64,000 nt of DNA from Dichetophora obliterata (Eukaryota > Arthropoda > Insecta > Diptera > Sciomyzidae), in contig OY986435.1 in the NCBI GenBank assembly GCA_963920525.1, positions 270,999,574 through 271,063,573 of the forward strand, written 5' to 3'. This document shows positions 42,339 to 53,640 of the stretch, piece by piece. The notes beneath the pieces were generated by a model, which worked only from the letters and a program-made list of their open reading frames with translations, was not told the DNA's origin and made no database searches. Position numbers and translations under genes: made by a program. How positions within the stretch are numbered: position 1 is the first letter of the stretch; the number at the start of each line of letters is the position of its first letter.

Positions 42339-44574
42339 TCAACAATTTGGGCCAGTACAGAGCGGTGGCAAGCTCTTGGTATGGGTGGCACACATTGTGC
42401 GTTTGCAATTTGAGCATTTTGTACGACCTTTCCGGTCCGATTTCGGATCATTGAAAATGCAAATATAGCAACGACCCTTCGCAACTTTACGACCATCTTT
42501 TGTTTTCATCTCAGGCTCTGGTGCTGCTGGTCCAACTACAGGAACGTTTTCGGCAACTGGAACTGGAACTGTAGGAACAAATTGTATAGTTATTCCGAGC
42601 ATAAGCTCAAGAGCAGCTCTATAAGTAGTTTTTCTTATAACCATTTGATCATTTGCTCTCTTTTCCATGTTAGCTGTTGCCAAATCTTTTCCAAGCTGAG
42701 TCAAGAAATAGCGTCTAGAAGATCGCCTTTTAGACTTCTCCGGATTCAGTTTACTGAAAACACAAAATGCTGCTAATGCAGCTACATCTAACATATTGAA
42801 AAATAAAGCCAACGGCCAACGATTTGTTTTGCGTTTCGTTGTGTACTTGGAGAGCATCTGATCCATAACGTCAACACCACCTTTTGTCTTGTTGTAATAG
42901 TGGTTCATCTCTTGTTTTCCATTTTCATTAGTCACACGAGTGTAGTGCATGGTCGAAAGCAAATAAACTGATTTATTTTTCTTTGTGACAACGGACAAAA
43001 GAGTAGTGTCTTTGCTAAATGCATATCGATGTGTTCCAATATCATCGGTACGGTTAGGCTTTAATTCTCTGGGAATTTTGGAATTCGGCTTATTCGAAGG
43101 AAGGGTTCCAACGATACTCATGCCTCGGGTTTTTAACTGGTTGGCCAACGGTAACGACGTAAAGAAATTATCCGTTGTTACGTTCAACCCTGACTGTTTG
43201 TGTGCATTTACTAACTTCAGACCTATGTTTTGCCCAACGTTAGTTTGTCTCTCAGTACCAGGTTGACGACCCAAATAAATAGTTCCAAAAAGTGGATATC
43301 CATCAGCTGTGTTGCATACCCAGAAAATCTTGATCCCATATTTGGCTGGTTTTGATATGATGTACTGAATAAAACCTGCCCGACCTCTGAACGGGAACAA
43401 CTGCTCATCAATAGTGACGTTCGCGTCTGGATAATTGTTTTCTTTCAAATTTTTCATAAGCATTTCCCAAACGTCACTTATTGGGGCAGCTTTATCACTT
43501 TCTTTTCTAGTCGCTCTGGTATATGCATTGTCGAAACGGATGACACGCAGAATCTGTTGAAATCGATCACGACTCATCGCTGCTTTATAGATTGGATGAC
43601 TGCAGTCACTCCAAAGCCATGGAATTAGATCGTAATTTGGCCATTCACGCCCATTACCAAAAGAATTCCAAGAAAAGCATTCAGCTCATCAATACTGATT
43701 ACACGAAAAATCACGTTTTTTGATAGTTTGGGCAGCAATTTCAGCATGATGCATTCTATTTAAATCCGCAGCTAAATCTAAGCCCTTTTTATTGCTGTGT
43801 CTGAGTATTTCATCTTTCAAGTTTGTCGTAAAAAACTCATCAAATATTTCCTTGGCAGTCATTTCTTTTCGAAACTTTCGATGAGGTCCACCTAAATTCA
43901 AACCATTACTTAGAAACTATTCACACAATATCCACGAATGAATGAATCACCTTTTTTACGTAGAACATTGTGTGATGGTACATTTCCCGGTAGCAACTGG
44001 TTTTTAAACCATTCCGTTATATCTGGTGCAATGTATTTTTCGCCAATAATAGGTATATCACCACGACTTTCATCTTCGTCTTCGTCTTCATCCTCGATGT
44101 CAGGTGATTCAACCACGATTTCATCTTCAATGTCAGAAGCCTCATCATTATCAGGTAACCATTCATCTTCACTGTCATTTTGGAATTCAACAGGCTCATC
44201 CTCATCATCAGTTTCAAACAAGAAAGCCATGTTTGGTGCAGTTAATCTATATATAAACACTCGTTCAAAACAATATCAAAATCGAATCATGCACATAAAA
44301 ACTTACGCGTTTACATTTAGCACACCTCTTCTCCATGGAAGCCTATCTAAAGATTTATATTTGCTATAAGAAAACACAATGGACACAACAAAATAATGGG
44401 CAATTACAATGACAATAGACCAAAAAATGGAATAAAAATTTACTTTTGTCCTTCTCCCGAACTAGTGGATTGTCCCGCAGCAGCAGCACCTGAAGATTCA
44501 CCTCTAGCCGCAGCAGAATCTGAACATTCACCAGAATGTTCCACATCCATTTCACGTCTACCACGTTTCGGCAT
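42339..44574 (-). pseudogene. PiggyBac transposase, three-exon gene with central frameshifts
   Basis: Exon 1 (44,574-44,444) begins MPKRGRREMDVEHSGE. Intron 1 (44,443-44,364) is 80 bp with a GTAAAT donor. Exon 2 (44,363-44,307) encodes YKSLDRLPWRRG. Intron 2 (44,306-44,247) is 60 bp with a GTAAGT donor. The frame stays open across both, into the acidic segment FETDDEDEPVEFQNDSEDEW (44,230 onward), which stops at 43,910. A second block (43,901-43,689) has PHRKFRKEMTAKEIFDEF. After further frameshifts the main ORF (43,577-42,339, 412 residues) carries the DDD site: D57 (TIDEQLFPFRGR), D136 (TTDNFFTSLPL), D236/D239 (GGVDVMDQM). A C-terminal cysteine-rich zinc-binding domain lies at residues 370-412 (CYIC, CSNC, CATH, PPLC). 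At least three frame breaks between 43,920 and 43,580 prevent a full-length product. The catalytic ORF could only be expressed alone. Confidence 0.88.
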
Positions 44575-44724
44575 TTTATTGAAGAATAAAATTATTTTAT
44601 GTGCACGAACCACAAATCATCAACTGCTTATGCTAAAAGCATAACATGAACTGACATGCACGCACTAAATTCAAAAAACAAGAATAAGATTGGAGAGAGA
44701 GAGTAAAAACATCCACGCACTTCA

Positions 44725-44744
44725 GGGGGTCACCGGTGACCCCC
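44725..44744. promoter_or_regulatory. 20-bp palindrome near piggyBac right end
   Basis: GGGGGTCACCGGTGACCCCC is a perfect palindrome 42 bp inside the right end and is followed by CTCCCGGAG, the inverse of the left-end arrangement. Confidence 0.6.
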
Positions 44745-44790
44745 TCCCGGAGTCTATGAGGTAAAATGTTTGCCGGAGGGTTAGAGTTAA

Positions 44791-45208
44791 AGAAAATCTT
44801 GCTTCATCAGCATTATACATTTTATCTAAGTCCTAATAGCCACCTCGAAGTTTTGGGCAAAAATTCTGTAGTCACCTTGGGATACATCACCTGCTTCACC
44901 TGAAACCTTGCAATTAACAATGCAGTGTCGCCATCGAAAATGATAAATCCAACTTTCAGAACAAGAAAAATTCGTTTTACCTAAAATTTTAACTAAATGA
45001 TTGGCTTTTTCTTGTAACATTTGAATGGTTAGAGGTAAATATCGCGATTTTTGGATTTTCTACATTTTGAGGAGGTGTGATCCTTATATTTTTCCTTGAA
45101 GAATATCACCGCAAGAAATTCCTCGCCGTTTTCAAGCCGCCAGATTATTGCAGATTTTTCTTCAATGATGAACGCGGTACGTTTAGTTTGTGGAGGCATT
45201 TTGAACAT
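44791..45208 (-). pseudogene. Pogo/Tigger transposase remnant (CENP-B-like DNA-binding half)
   Basis: The start MFKMPPQTKRTAFIIEEKSA followed by IIWRLENGE is the N-terminal helix-turn-helix of CENP-B/Tigger transposases. SSKCRKSKNRDI marks the linker. After a stop, LQEKANHLVKILGKTNFSCS and ESWIYHFRWRHCIV then KVSGEAGDV give the second (CENP-B/Tc5-type) DNA-binding domain. MYNADEARFSL at 44,791-44,830 contains the first catalytic aspartate motif (usually YNADETG). Immediately after it the TTAA of the piggyBac insertion interrupts. On the far side (41,870 downward) LMPDRVLKL then GKQYIGGK resumes the family sequence, one frame off. Stops and the missing D/D residues make it non-functional. Confidence 0.8.
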
Positions 45209-45591
45209 AGTAAAAAATCTATCATGAATTTGAAGGAACAAATGTATACTGAGCAAAATCACATGCGCAAATGAAGCTATGCAGTTTTGTTGTCAATGCA
45301 AAAATTGCAAATATGTTCAGTGAATATTGTTTGTTCACATATAAATAAAATAAAATTCATAAGTAAGCAAATCTAATCTCAACTTGCTTTCGTCGTCGCT
45401 ATTTGTGAAAATATTTATTATATTTTATGAAAACTGCGTCGTTATATACGAACTCGTCGTTATATCCACCGAAGTTAAAAGCGAACGCAGTTCCTAAAGA
45501 ATGAGAAATTAGAAAATGCGGACTTCAAGAATACGACGTTATAGCAGAAATGTCGTTATAACCGAGGTCGTTATAAGTGAATTCCACTGTA

Positions 45592-46876
45592 CATAAAAAA
45601 ATTTTTTTTGCAACCAAACAATGTGAAAAATTATGAACTTTTTTCTTTTTCGTGCATGTTCAAATACGCAACCATTGGGGACATCGTACGCAACCGAAAT
45701 TTTAATTTTTATAATTTTTGTTTTTAACTTTGAATTAATTAAAATATTGTATTTAATTATATATCAAATACTTTTTTCATACAAGTAAAATGTTTCTTGA
45801 AATGTTAACACATTTTTCTTCTTTATTGCTTTTTTTAAATGAACAAAACTGCGGTATTTTTGGTGTCCTGCGTACGCAATCTAGTAGAAACTTTATATTT
45901 AGGATAATGTTTTAATAAATCATTTAAACCAAATTTATATTTAAAGATACACATATACTTAACAAAACTAGGTATAAGAAAAAAAAAATTTGAATTCGTT
46001 TTGTCATTTAAAAGCACCAAAATATACGTTAAAGAAGTGAATTATGTCCCCATACGCAACACGGAATGCGTGATATATTAAAGTTCATGACAAAATAACA
46101 TTTTATTGCATGCTGTATGAAGTATGCAATTAAATTTAAGCAAATCTCAATGTGCGGTATTACATATTTGCTAGCTGAATATATACTCTGTTCGTTTTGA
46201 TTAAAGCTTACAAACCAGTAACGCATTAATAACTAGTTAACTTATGCAATCGAATCGGTGGTCATAATAAGCCACATTCACTGCTAGTCTATAATTTATC
46301 CCTGTTACATTTAGTCCCAGCTTCCCTAATTGGATTAGCCCCGAACTATTATGTATTCATCTATAAGAATAATAGTCTTGCAGAAGAAAAGAACGAATCC
46401 TCGTCTCTTTTAACCAGCAAGTTTTGCTCATTTATTTATCGAGAATAATTTGATGTCCATCGTTGACAACAATTAATGCATTTACAGCTACATCATGACA
46501 TTACTTTTCGAAAACGTACACACATAAGAACGAGTATGTGTTTGTTTTTATGTATGCATGCGTGATACACATGCTTGGACATCCTATCGTCCTTTATTAA
46601 CTTGTCCACTCAGCACTTGGCTGGCTTTGGTCTCTAGTGTCGAGTGTCCAACTCTGAGCGTTTAATTTAATTGATGGATGGCGTTCTTATATAAGGCCAC
46701 TCCACACTCCCACACACACACGCAATCACTCGCCCTCCCAATGGGCATTTTAGCGTGTGCTCCGCAAAAGAAGGCATGCCAGCACTGCTATTATTGGTGT
46801 CAATACGTCTTCCATGATCACTGCATTGAATGAGTACTTCTGTAAGGCCTACCTTTTGAAGGTCCTGATTCTTTTC
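45592..46876. other. Non-coding interval
   Basis: Repeated GTACGCAACC and GGGGACA motifs (about 45,665-45,700 and 46,044) match the other flank of the pogo element. No gene is recognised. Confidence 0.4.
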
Positions 46877-47180
46877 ATATTATTTTATATGAAAAAATTT
46901 ACAAAAAAAAATTCCAAAAACACACAGAACAGTTTGTAAGAAAATGTAAATTAAATGAAAAATTAAACATTTTTTTGTCTGAGTTGGGTATCAAACCCGG
47001 GCTCCCGAAAACTAACACATTTCATATTATATTATATGAAAATATTTATATGGAAAGACTTCAAGTCTTTCCTTATATTTTTGTATGAAGAAAATTTATA
47101 AAAAAATGAAAAAAAAAAATTTAAATACACAAAACAGTTTGTAAAAAAAATGTAGTTTAAAAAAAAAACAAAAAAAAAAT
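46877..47180 (+). repeat. Two diverged AT-rich direct repeats
   Basis: Both units start TTCATATTATWTTATATGAA and later carry ACACARAACAGTTTGTAA (46,877-46,985 and 47,024-47,175). Between them, TGGGTATCAAACCCGGGCTC stands out as GC-rich and resembles an inverted B-box (GGTTTGATACC), but no A box was found. Confidence 0.5.
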
Positions 47181-50100
47181 TGTTGTTTGTTTGGGACCAT
47201 GGTTCAAATCTGAAATTGTTTGTTGGTTTTTTATTGAAGTTGATATATATATTGCTTTTCCTTATAACGTGACTTCTCGAAAGAGCGCTTCTGGCAGGTC
47301 TCTTTTGACCAAGGAGAGCGTAAGGCCTGACAATTTTTCCCATTTCATATAAAAAAGCAAGTGTAATTGTATATGAGTGCGGCAGTACTCTAAAATCCAT
47401 ACGAAGGCCTGCTAGCAGCGCTGCCAATGCCTACTGGGCTCATTCCCTTGCAAAGACTCTCGTATGCGTACATATAAAGTTATTAAACACGCTCATATAA
47501 CGCACATTAATTGTGCTTGTTTTAATCAAAGCATTAAAGTACGAGTAAGTGTATGTATTACTGTAGCTATGTGTGCTTTTTATATTCATCTTAATTACTT
47601 TATACTTTCTCTCACTCTCCCTGACTCATGTTCTTAAGCTTTTCGTCTTCATTTGGTTTCATGTGGCACACCTTCTATTTCTTAATAATTGCATAGCTTA
47701 AGAAAATGCGTTAGTTTTCATTAAATCTTTGATATTCATTTTCAGTTGCTAAGGCAGAATTTTTCCTTATTTTGTTCTACATATATTTGCAGTTTTGGCT
47801 TTGTGCTATTTTTGTAAGCGTCTTCTCTACAACATAAGTTTTTTGTTCTACTTAATGACATACCTTATTTGTTTATTTATATATTTAGCTTTTTTCATTT
47901 TAATAGACTTAATATTGTTGACCATCAACGAGCAGTAATAAATTGTTTCTTACGTACTGTAACGGTGTTTTTGTAGAGCACTTAATAACATCTCTTTCAA
48001 AGTATCTTCGTGTCTTAAGATAGTTTTTATTTCTTCCTTTCGATAAAATTTTATGTCGTTATTTACTGTCGTTTTTTCATTTTCACAGCAATATTGTTGT
48101 TGAGTTTGACATATCAGCAACATTAAAGCTTGTCGACAGTTTTTTTTAAGCATGTAGTTTTTGGTATTCTTTGTTATTCTGTACGCATTGGTAAAGCGGC
48201 GCTAATCTTCAATATAAAAATATTAGAGGAAAAGCTTAGCTAATCTGAGGTTAGATAAAACATAATATTTTGTACATAGAGCCTGTCTCTTGTTCAGTCA
48301 ATCCCTATTCATTTTGATATCCAAAACAAAACAACATCACTTATAGACTATGTCGTAACTTTTTTAAATTTCTACTTTAAAATTGGTCGGTCAAATATTC
48401 TGTCCGGCATCATATCTTACTAAGACTTTTGTTACAATACATATTCCAGTGCTTACAAGTGTGAATTTTTCGAGTTTCGTTATTATAATTTAATGTACTT
48501 TTCAAACCTTTCAACCTAAACAACTTTCAGTACTTAATTAATTTTCAACTGAAGCATTTACTTTTGTACCTATTGCGAAACTCAAAATAAAAGGCATTAA
48601 ATAAAATTTTCTGAGTTCTAGGCAGAATGTGTATGTATGCAAAATAAAAATTGAGGGTAAATTTTATCTTTTTTATAACATTTGTGGGGTATAAACTTTT
48701 TTTATTTCAAATAATTTATAAATTTTATACCACTCAATATTATAAAAATAATAAACCAAATATAATTTAAAAATTTTATATGGATATCATGTGTAAATGA
48801 AAATATATTGTGTTTCGAAAGAAAAAAATTCACCGAAATCGGGAAATTAAAAAATAGTGGTTTCGATTGGTCTGACGAAAAAAATGGTCTGGAAAAATTT
48901 ATAAGATTTGATAACTTTTAAAGATTTTTGGTTTGGATTTATATGTATACAAAATAGTATAAAATTTATGCTCATATTTTTTACTGTGTGCTAAAGCGTT
49001 ACGTTGCTTTTCTCTAAAAGCATATTGCAATGATAAGATTTCATCAAACTGCCGAATTAACTGCAAATATTGCAATAAATCTAAGTCTGTTATTTTATTA
49101 TCTTAATAATTAATTCAAAATAATGGGTGCGAAGACTCATCTTCAATACGCGATGATCATGATGCAAACATCATAAATAAAAATTTTTTGGCTCATCAAA
49201 GACTAAATAGTTTTGAGCTTTTTAACTTTGATACACAGCTTTTCCACAAAACTATCAACCTAGAAAACCTTTCAAAAGTTATTTCTAATGTTAACTCATA
49301 TGACAATGGATTTGATGACTTACCAATTAGATTTGTAAAAAAAATGTTTCTCTGTAACCAAAACCATCTCTTTTTCTTGGTATAATATCCTTAAATCTTC
49401 AAAAATACTTTTGTTATGGAAAAAAACACGATAGGTACAAATCAGATTTTTTTTTCAGAAATTTTTCTATGTTATTAATGAAATAAAAGAAAAATTCTTT
49501 TAATGCCAGCATTCAATTAAAATGTACAATATTTCTACACACTTTACCTTCTGCATACTTAAGCAAATATTTTCTTCGATAGCATTATTTAAGTTTTTCA
49601 TTTTTAAAATATTTTAAAATAACATGAATTTTAGAAAAGTAAAGAGCAGTAACGTAGCTAAAATTTGCCAAAGAGGGAGATAGATAAAATCTGGAATTAT
49701 GTTTAAAAAAAATACATATTTTATTTAAACGTTTTTAATGCTTATGCGCTCCTGGCGAACATTAAAAAAGTGAATATTTATACATAAAATTAATTAATAT
49801 TGCCTTAAAATACTAAATCAAGCCGCCTTGGCTTTTAAGATAGCTCCTTGAGTGCCTTATTGTTATTAAGGGGCATATCTTAAGCTGATTCTAAAATTTG
49901 AATAAATAATAATAGTTTTACAAGGTCATAATTTAGAGCCTTAGATCAAGTAATTAATGCAAGAAAGCAACAACAACAACAACAACTCTGTATAAAGTCA
50001 ATCACTTAGCAGACTCGACAGCCTATTTCAGAAATAGCTACATTTGCTCTTCAGTAGTCTTTGAGTGATTCAGCTGTGACCAACCCACTGTTTTACGTTC

Positions 50101-50842
50101 CATATGATTGAACAGATGTTTGATTAAACTGACCTGAAAGAAATGACGCTTAAAATGAAGTAGATCTTATTTTTGGTAAAGTCTTAAACTTTATTAGAAT
50201 TGTGTAAACACCAAAGTGACTCCTCCTTCTTTTCACGAGCCCCCTCTTAGTAAATCGCTTGTTTGGCTGATAATTGCAAGGTGGCGTGACTTAGCTTAAA
50301 ACTTTACAATCCGCTTCTTGGTTAATCGCTTTTTTGGCTGACACCTGGTTGCGTGACAATAATAGTTTACTTCAACCCTGTATAAAATAAATTCAAACTT
50401 AAAACTATACCCGTTCTGTTGAATTTCTTCAGTAGGTATTTATTCGCCTATATTCAATAGAAATATTATAAAATATTTCAGGCCCGTAGACAAGGGGGAT
50501 TTTGGGGTTTAAACCCCCCTTAGGGTCTAGAAAGTATAAAAATCTAATATATTAAAACTGCAACGCAACAGCGTAAAAGTTTGCAAACCACTTCAATTTT
50601 AAACTGAATTGAGATCTATGCTTTCAGATCATAAATAATATGATTACTACTAATACTTCGGCATGATTGCGATTTTATTTTCGAGCAGGGTTACGATGGT
50701 GCGGCTGTCATGAATGGTGCACTACAAGGAGTACAAGCGTATGAAGCGGAAGAAGAGCTACAGGATGCTGCTATTAAAACTTAAGACAACGCAACCGAAA
50801 TTCGAAATACCACGATATCGCCTCTCTTAAGTTACATATATA
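47181..50842. other. Non-coding interval
   Basis: No gene is supported. Two imperfect units sharing AATCGCTTKTTTGGCTGA and GTGCGTGAC-like ends lie at about 50,250-50,362. CAACAACAA runs lie near 49,970. The ORF at 47,950-48,153 minus has no recognised motif. Confidence 0.4.
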
Positions 50843-51493
<651 letters not shown>

Positions 51494-53640
51494 CTATCAT
51501 TTACTTCTATCATTTATTTCTATCATTTATTTATTTTAACTATCCACAATCGCTTAACAGTTTGAGCAATAACATATAAATTATAAAAACAATATGATAT
51601 AAAACTAATAAAATGTAAACATAATTATATTAAAGAATATTAAACTTTTATAAATTCATTTTAAACAATTCTTAATAAATTTTGTTTAAAATTTTGTCTA
51701 TTCAGAGTGAGATCTATTTGAGCACTTATGGAATTGAACGCTAAGCACATATTATTAAAAGGATCATTACGGCCATAGTTTGTCCTACGATACGGAATGT
51801 AAAAAAAATCTCTTTGCCTAAAATATCTCTCAGGCGCATATATTCTTAAAAGAGCGAGGAGTGGCGCGCAGTCTATATGTGACATAATTATATCGCGAAC
51901 AAAAATAACAAGAAAAAATTTACGTCTGGAGGCTAAGGTATTAAGACCTAGAAGAGCACACCTGGATACGTACGTTGGCATAAAATTCCAATTTAATTTA
52001 AACATTATGTAACGAGTGAAACGTTTTTGTATTCTTTCCAATCGCAAAGAATCTACCTCGTAATATGGATCCCAGATCACACATCCATATTCCAAGATAG
52101 ACCTTACTAAAGATAAAAATAACTTTCTAAGGGTATATGGAACCTTAAATTCCTTCGAATTACGCCTCAAAAAACCCATCATTGCATTAGCCTTAGTAAT
52201 TATGCAATCGTAATGGTTGGAAAAAGAAATTTTTCTATCAAATAGAATTCCCAGATCAGATGTAGACACGACACGTGAAAGACCACTATTTGCGATTGAG
52301 TAATTTAAAAAATTTGGTTCTTTTTTCATATAAAAAGACATAATGTTGCATTTGGAAACATTTAAATGAAGTCTATTAACTGAACACCATTTAATCATAT
52401 TGTTTAAATCAATTTGAAGAAGTCGATGGTCGGAAGGTGAAGAAACCGAATTAAACAGTTTAACATCATCAGCATACATCAAACAGTTAGTATGCTGTAA
52501 AAAGTTTGGGAGATCGTTGATGAACAAGGCAAACAATAGAAGTCCAAGGTGGCTTCCTTGGGGCACACCAGAATGGTTGGTAATAGATTTTGAATAGCAG
52601 TTACCAATACGCACAACTTGATATCGATCAGAAAGGTAATTCCTCAGCCAGGATAACAAAGAGTAATGAAACCCCATTAGGGAAAGTTTTTTAACCATAA
52701 TGGAGTGCTGAACTCTATCAAAGGCTTTGGCGAAATCAGTAAAAATTACGTCAATTTGATTTCCTTTTTCCATTTCAGTTTTAATGAAGTGAGAGAACAG
52801 TGTTAGGTTTGTAGAAGTAGATTTACCACTAACAAAACCGTGTTGGAATTCAGAGATAGAGTTTTAAATTTTAGCATAAATGTGTTTTTTGACAATTGAC
52901 TCAAATAATTTAGGGATCAAGGGCAATTTTGATATCGGTCGATAGTTCGCTATATTTTGCCTAGAGCCAGACTTATGTATAGGGACTATAATGAATTCTT
53001 TTCAAATATTCAAAAGCTGCCCTGTCTTTAAAGATAAATTAAATAAAAGCGCTAATGGCTGGGCTAGCACAGCTGCGCAGTTTTTTAGAAATATTGGGGG
53101 AATATTATCAGGACCTTTATTCCAGTTCCTTTGTTAATGTCTAGAGTGAGCAAATCTTGTAAGACATCATCATCAGAAAGAACTAATGAACCCATATCAA
53201 TAATAGGGTTGTCATTATAATAAAAAGGGCAGTTCACGTCATCTCCGTCGTCTAATAAAAAATTCGATTGAAAATAATCAGCAAAAAGATTTGTGACGTC
53301 TGAGGTGCTACTTGCAGTTTTTTCGTTAAAAAACATATTTTTAGGGAAACCCTTCGTGTTCCTTTTTTATTTAAGAAATTCCAAAAGTTCTTCGGATTTT
53401 CTCTAATATCAAACTCCAGTTTATTAAGGTGAGATTTGTAGAGCGATTCTTTAAGAGATGCGTAATCACTACCCGCCTGTAAATAGTTTTGACGAAAAGA
53501 TATATTTATTTTACTTTTTTTGAACAATTTGTTCATACGGTTTTTTAATTTTTAAAGACTTTTATTGAACCACTTAGGCTTAGAACTTTTCAAATTATAA
53601 AAACAATAAAAACTTTTGATTTTCAAATTGCTTATTATTT
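51494..53640 (-). mobile_element. 5'-truncated CR1/Jockey-superfamily LINE
   Basis: The element runs minus: linker region, reverse transcriptase, C-terminal domain, 130-bp 3' UTR and TAAA tail. The endonuclease and ORF1 are missing. The 5' boundary is uncertain (53,640-53,720). No target duplication was found because the tail end at 50,843 merges with AT-rich flank. Confidence 0.8.
51661..53640 (-). pseudogene. LINE reverse transcriptase ORF2 fragment
   Basis: Upstream segments in different frames read KSSKPKWFNKSL (about 53,570), NPKNFWNFLNKKGTRR (about 53,370) and TLDINKGTG (about 53,110). These are the linker and first RT block (usually NKxxGPDxIP). The longest open frame (52,773-51,661, 370 codons) carries the RT palm: catalytic D13 in IFTDFAKAFDRV, SGVPQGSHLG at 68-77, YADD at 100-103, then the thumb (LGILFDRKISFSNH). 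It ends ERYFRQRDFFYIPYRRT followed by FNSISAQIDL and a stop. RT converts element RNA to cDNA at a nicked target. Here the frame breaks at about 52,865, 53,120 and 53,340 prevent a full product, though the palm itself is unbroken. The first M at 52,773 is internal, not a true start. Confidence 0.85.

Larger units (their letters stand above)
41875..44786 (-). mobile_element. PiggyBac element, 2.9 kb, TTAA-flanked
   Basis: TTAA lies at 41,871-41,874 and 44,787-44,790. The termini CCCTAACCCTCCGG and the complement of CTCTAACCCTCCGG match in 13 of 14 bases. The perfect palindrome GGGTCACCGGTGACCC lies inside both ends (41,893 and 44,727), with a third copy at 42,082. The transposase gene runs on the minus strand with two introns. 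Structure, TTAA target and intact catalytic half suggest fairly recent activity, but the central coding region is frameshifted. Confidence 0.9.
41541..45589 (-). mobile_element. Pogo/Tigger-type element, split by piggyBac
   Basis: The TIR CAGTGRAATTCASTTATAAC (continuing GACC) is present at both ends with TA outside (41,539-41,540 and 45,590-45,591). Extra GTCGTTATA motifs lie just inside both ends, a typical pogo/Tigger arrangement. Without the piggyBac, about 1.13 kb remains, well short of an autonomous element, so the 3' half of the transposase was also lost. Coding remnants read on the minus strand. Confidence 0.85.

Noticed and set aside
44017..44217. Basic and acidic ORFs on both strands within the piggyBac N-terminus
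   Set aside because: They are shadow frames of the acidic exon; the frame that connects through both introns is the real one.
46980..47005. tRNA-like B box (complement of GGTTTGATACCC)
   Set aside because: No A box at the right distance and no cloverleaf.
47032..47427. 131-codon minus-strand ORF
   Set aside because: Half of it is phenylalanine/asparagine from A/T runs within a duplicated AT-rich repeat; no recognisable motif.
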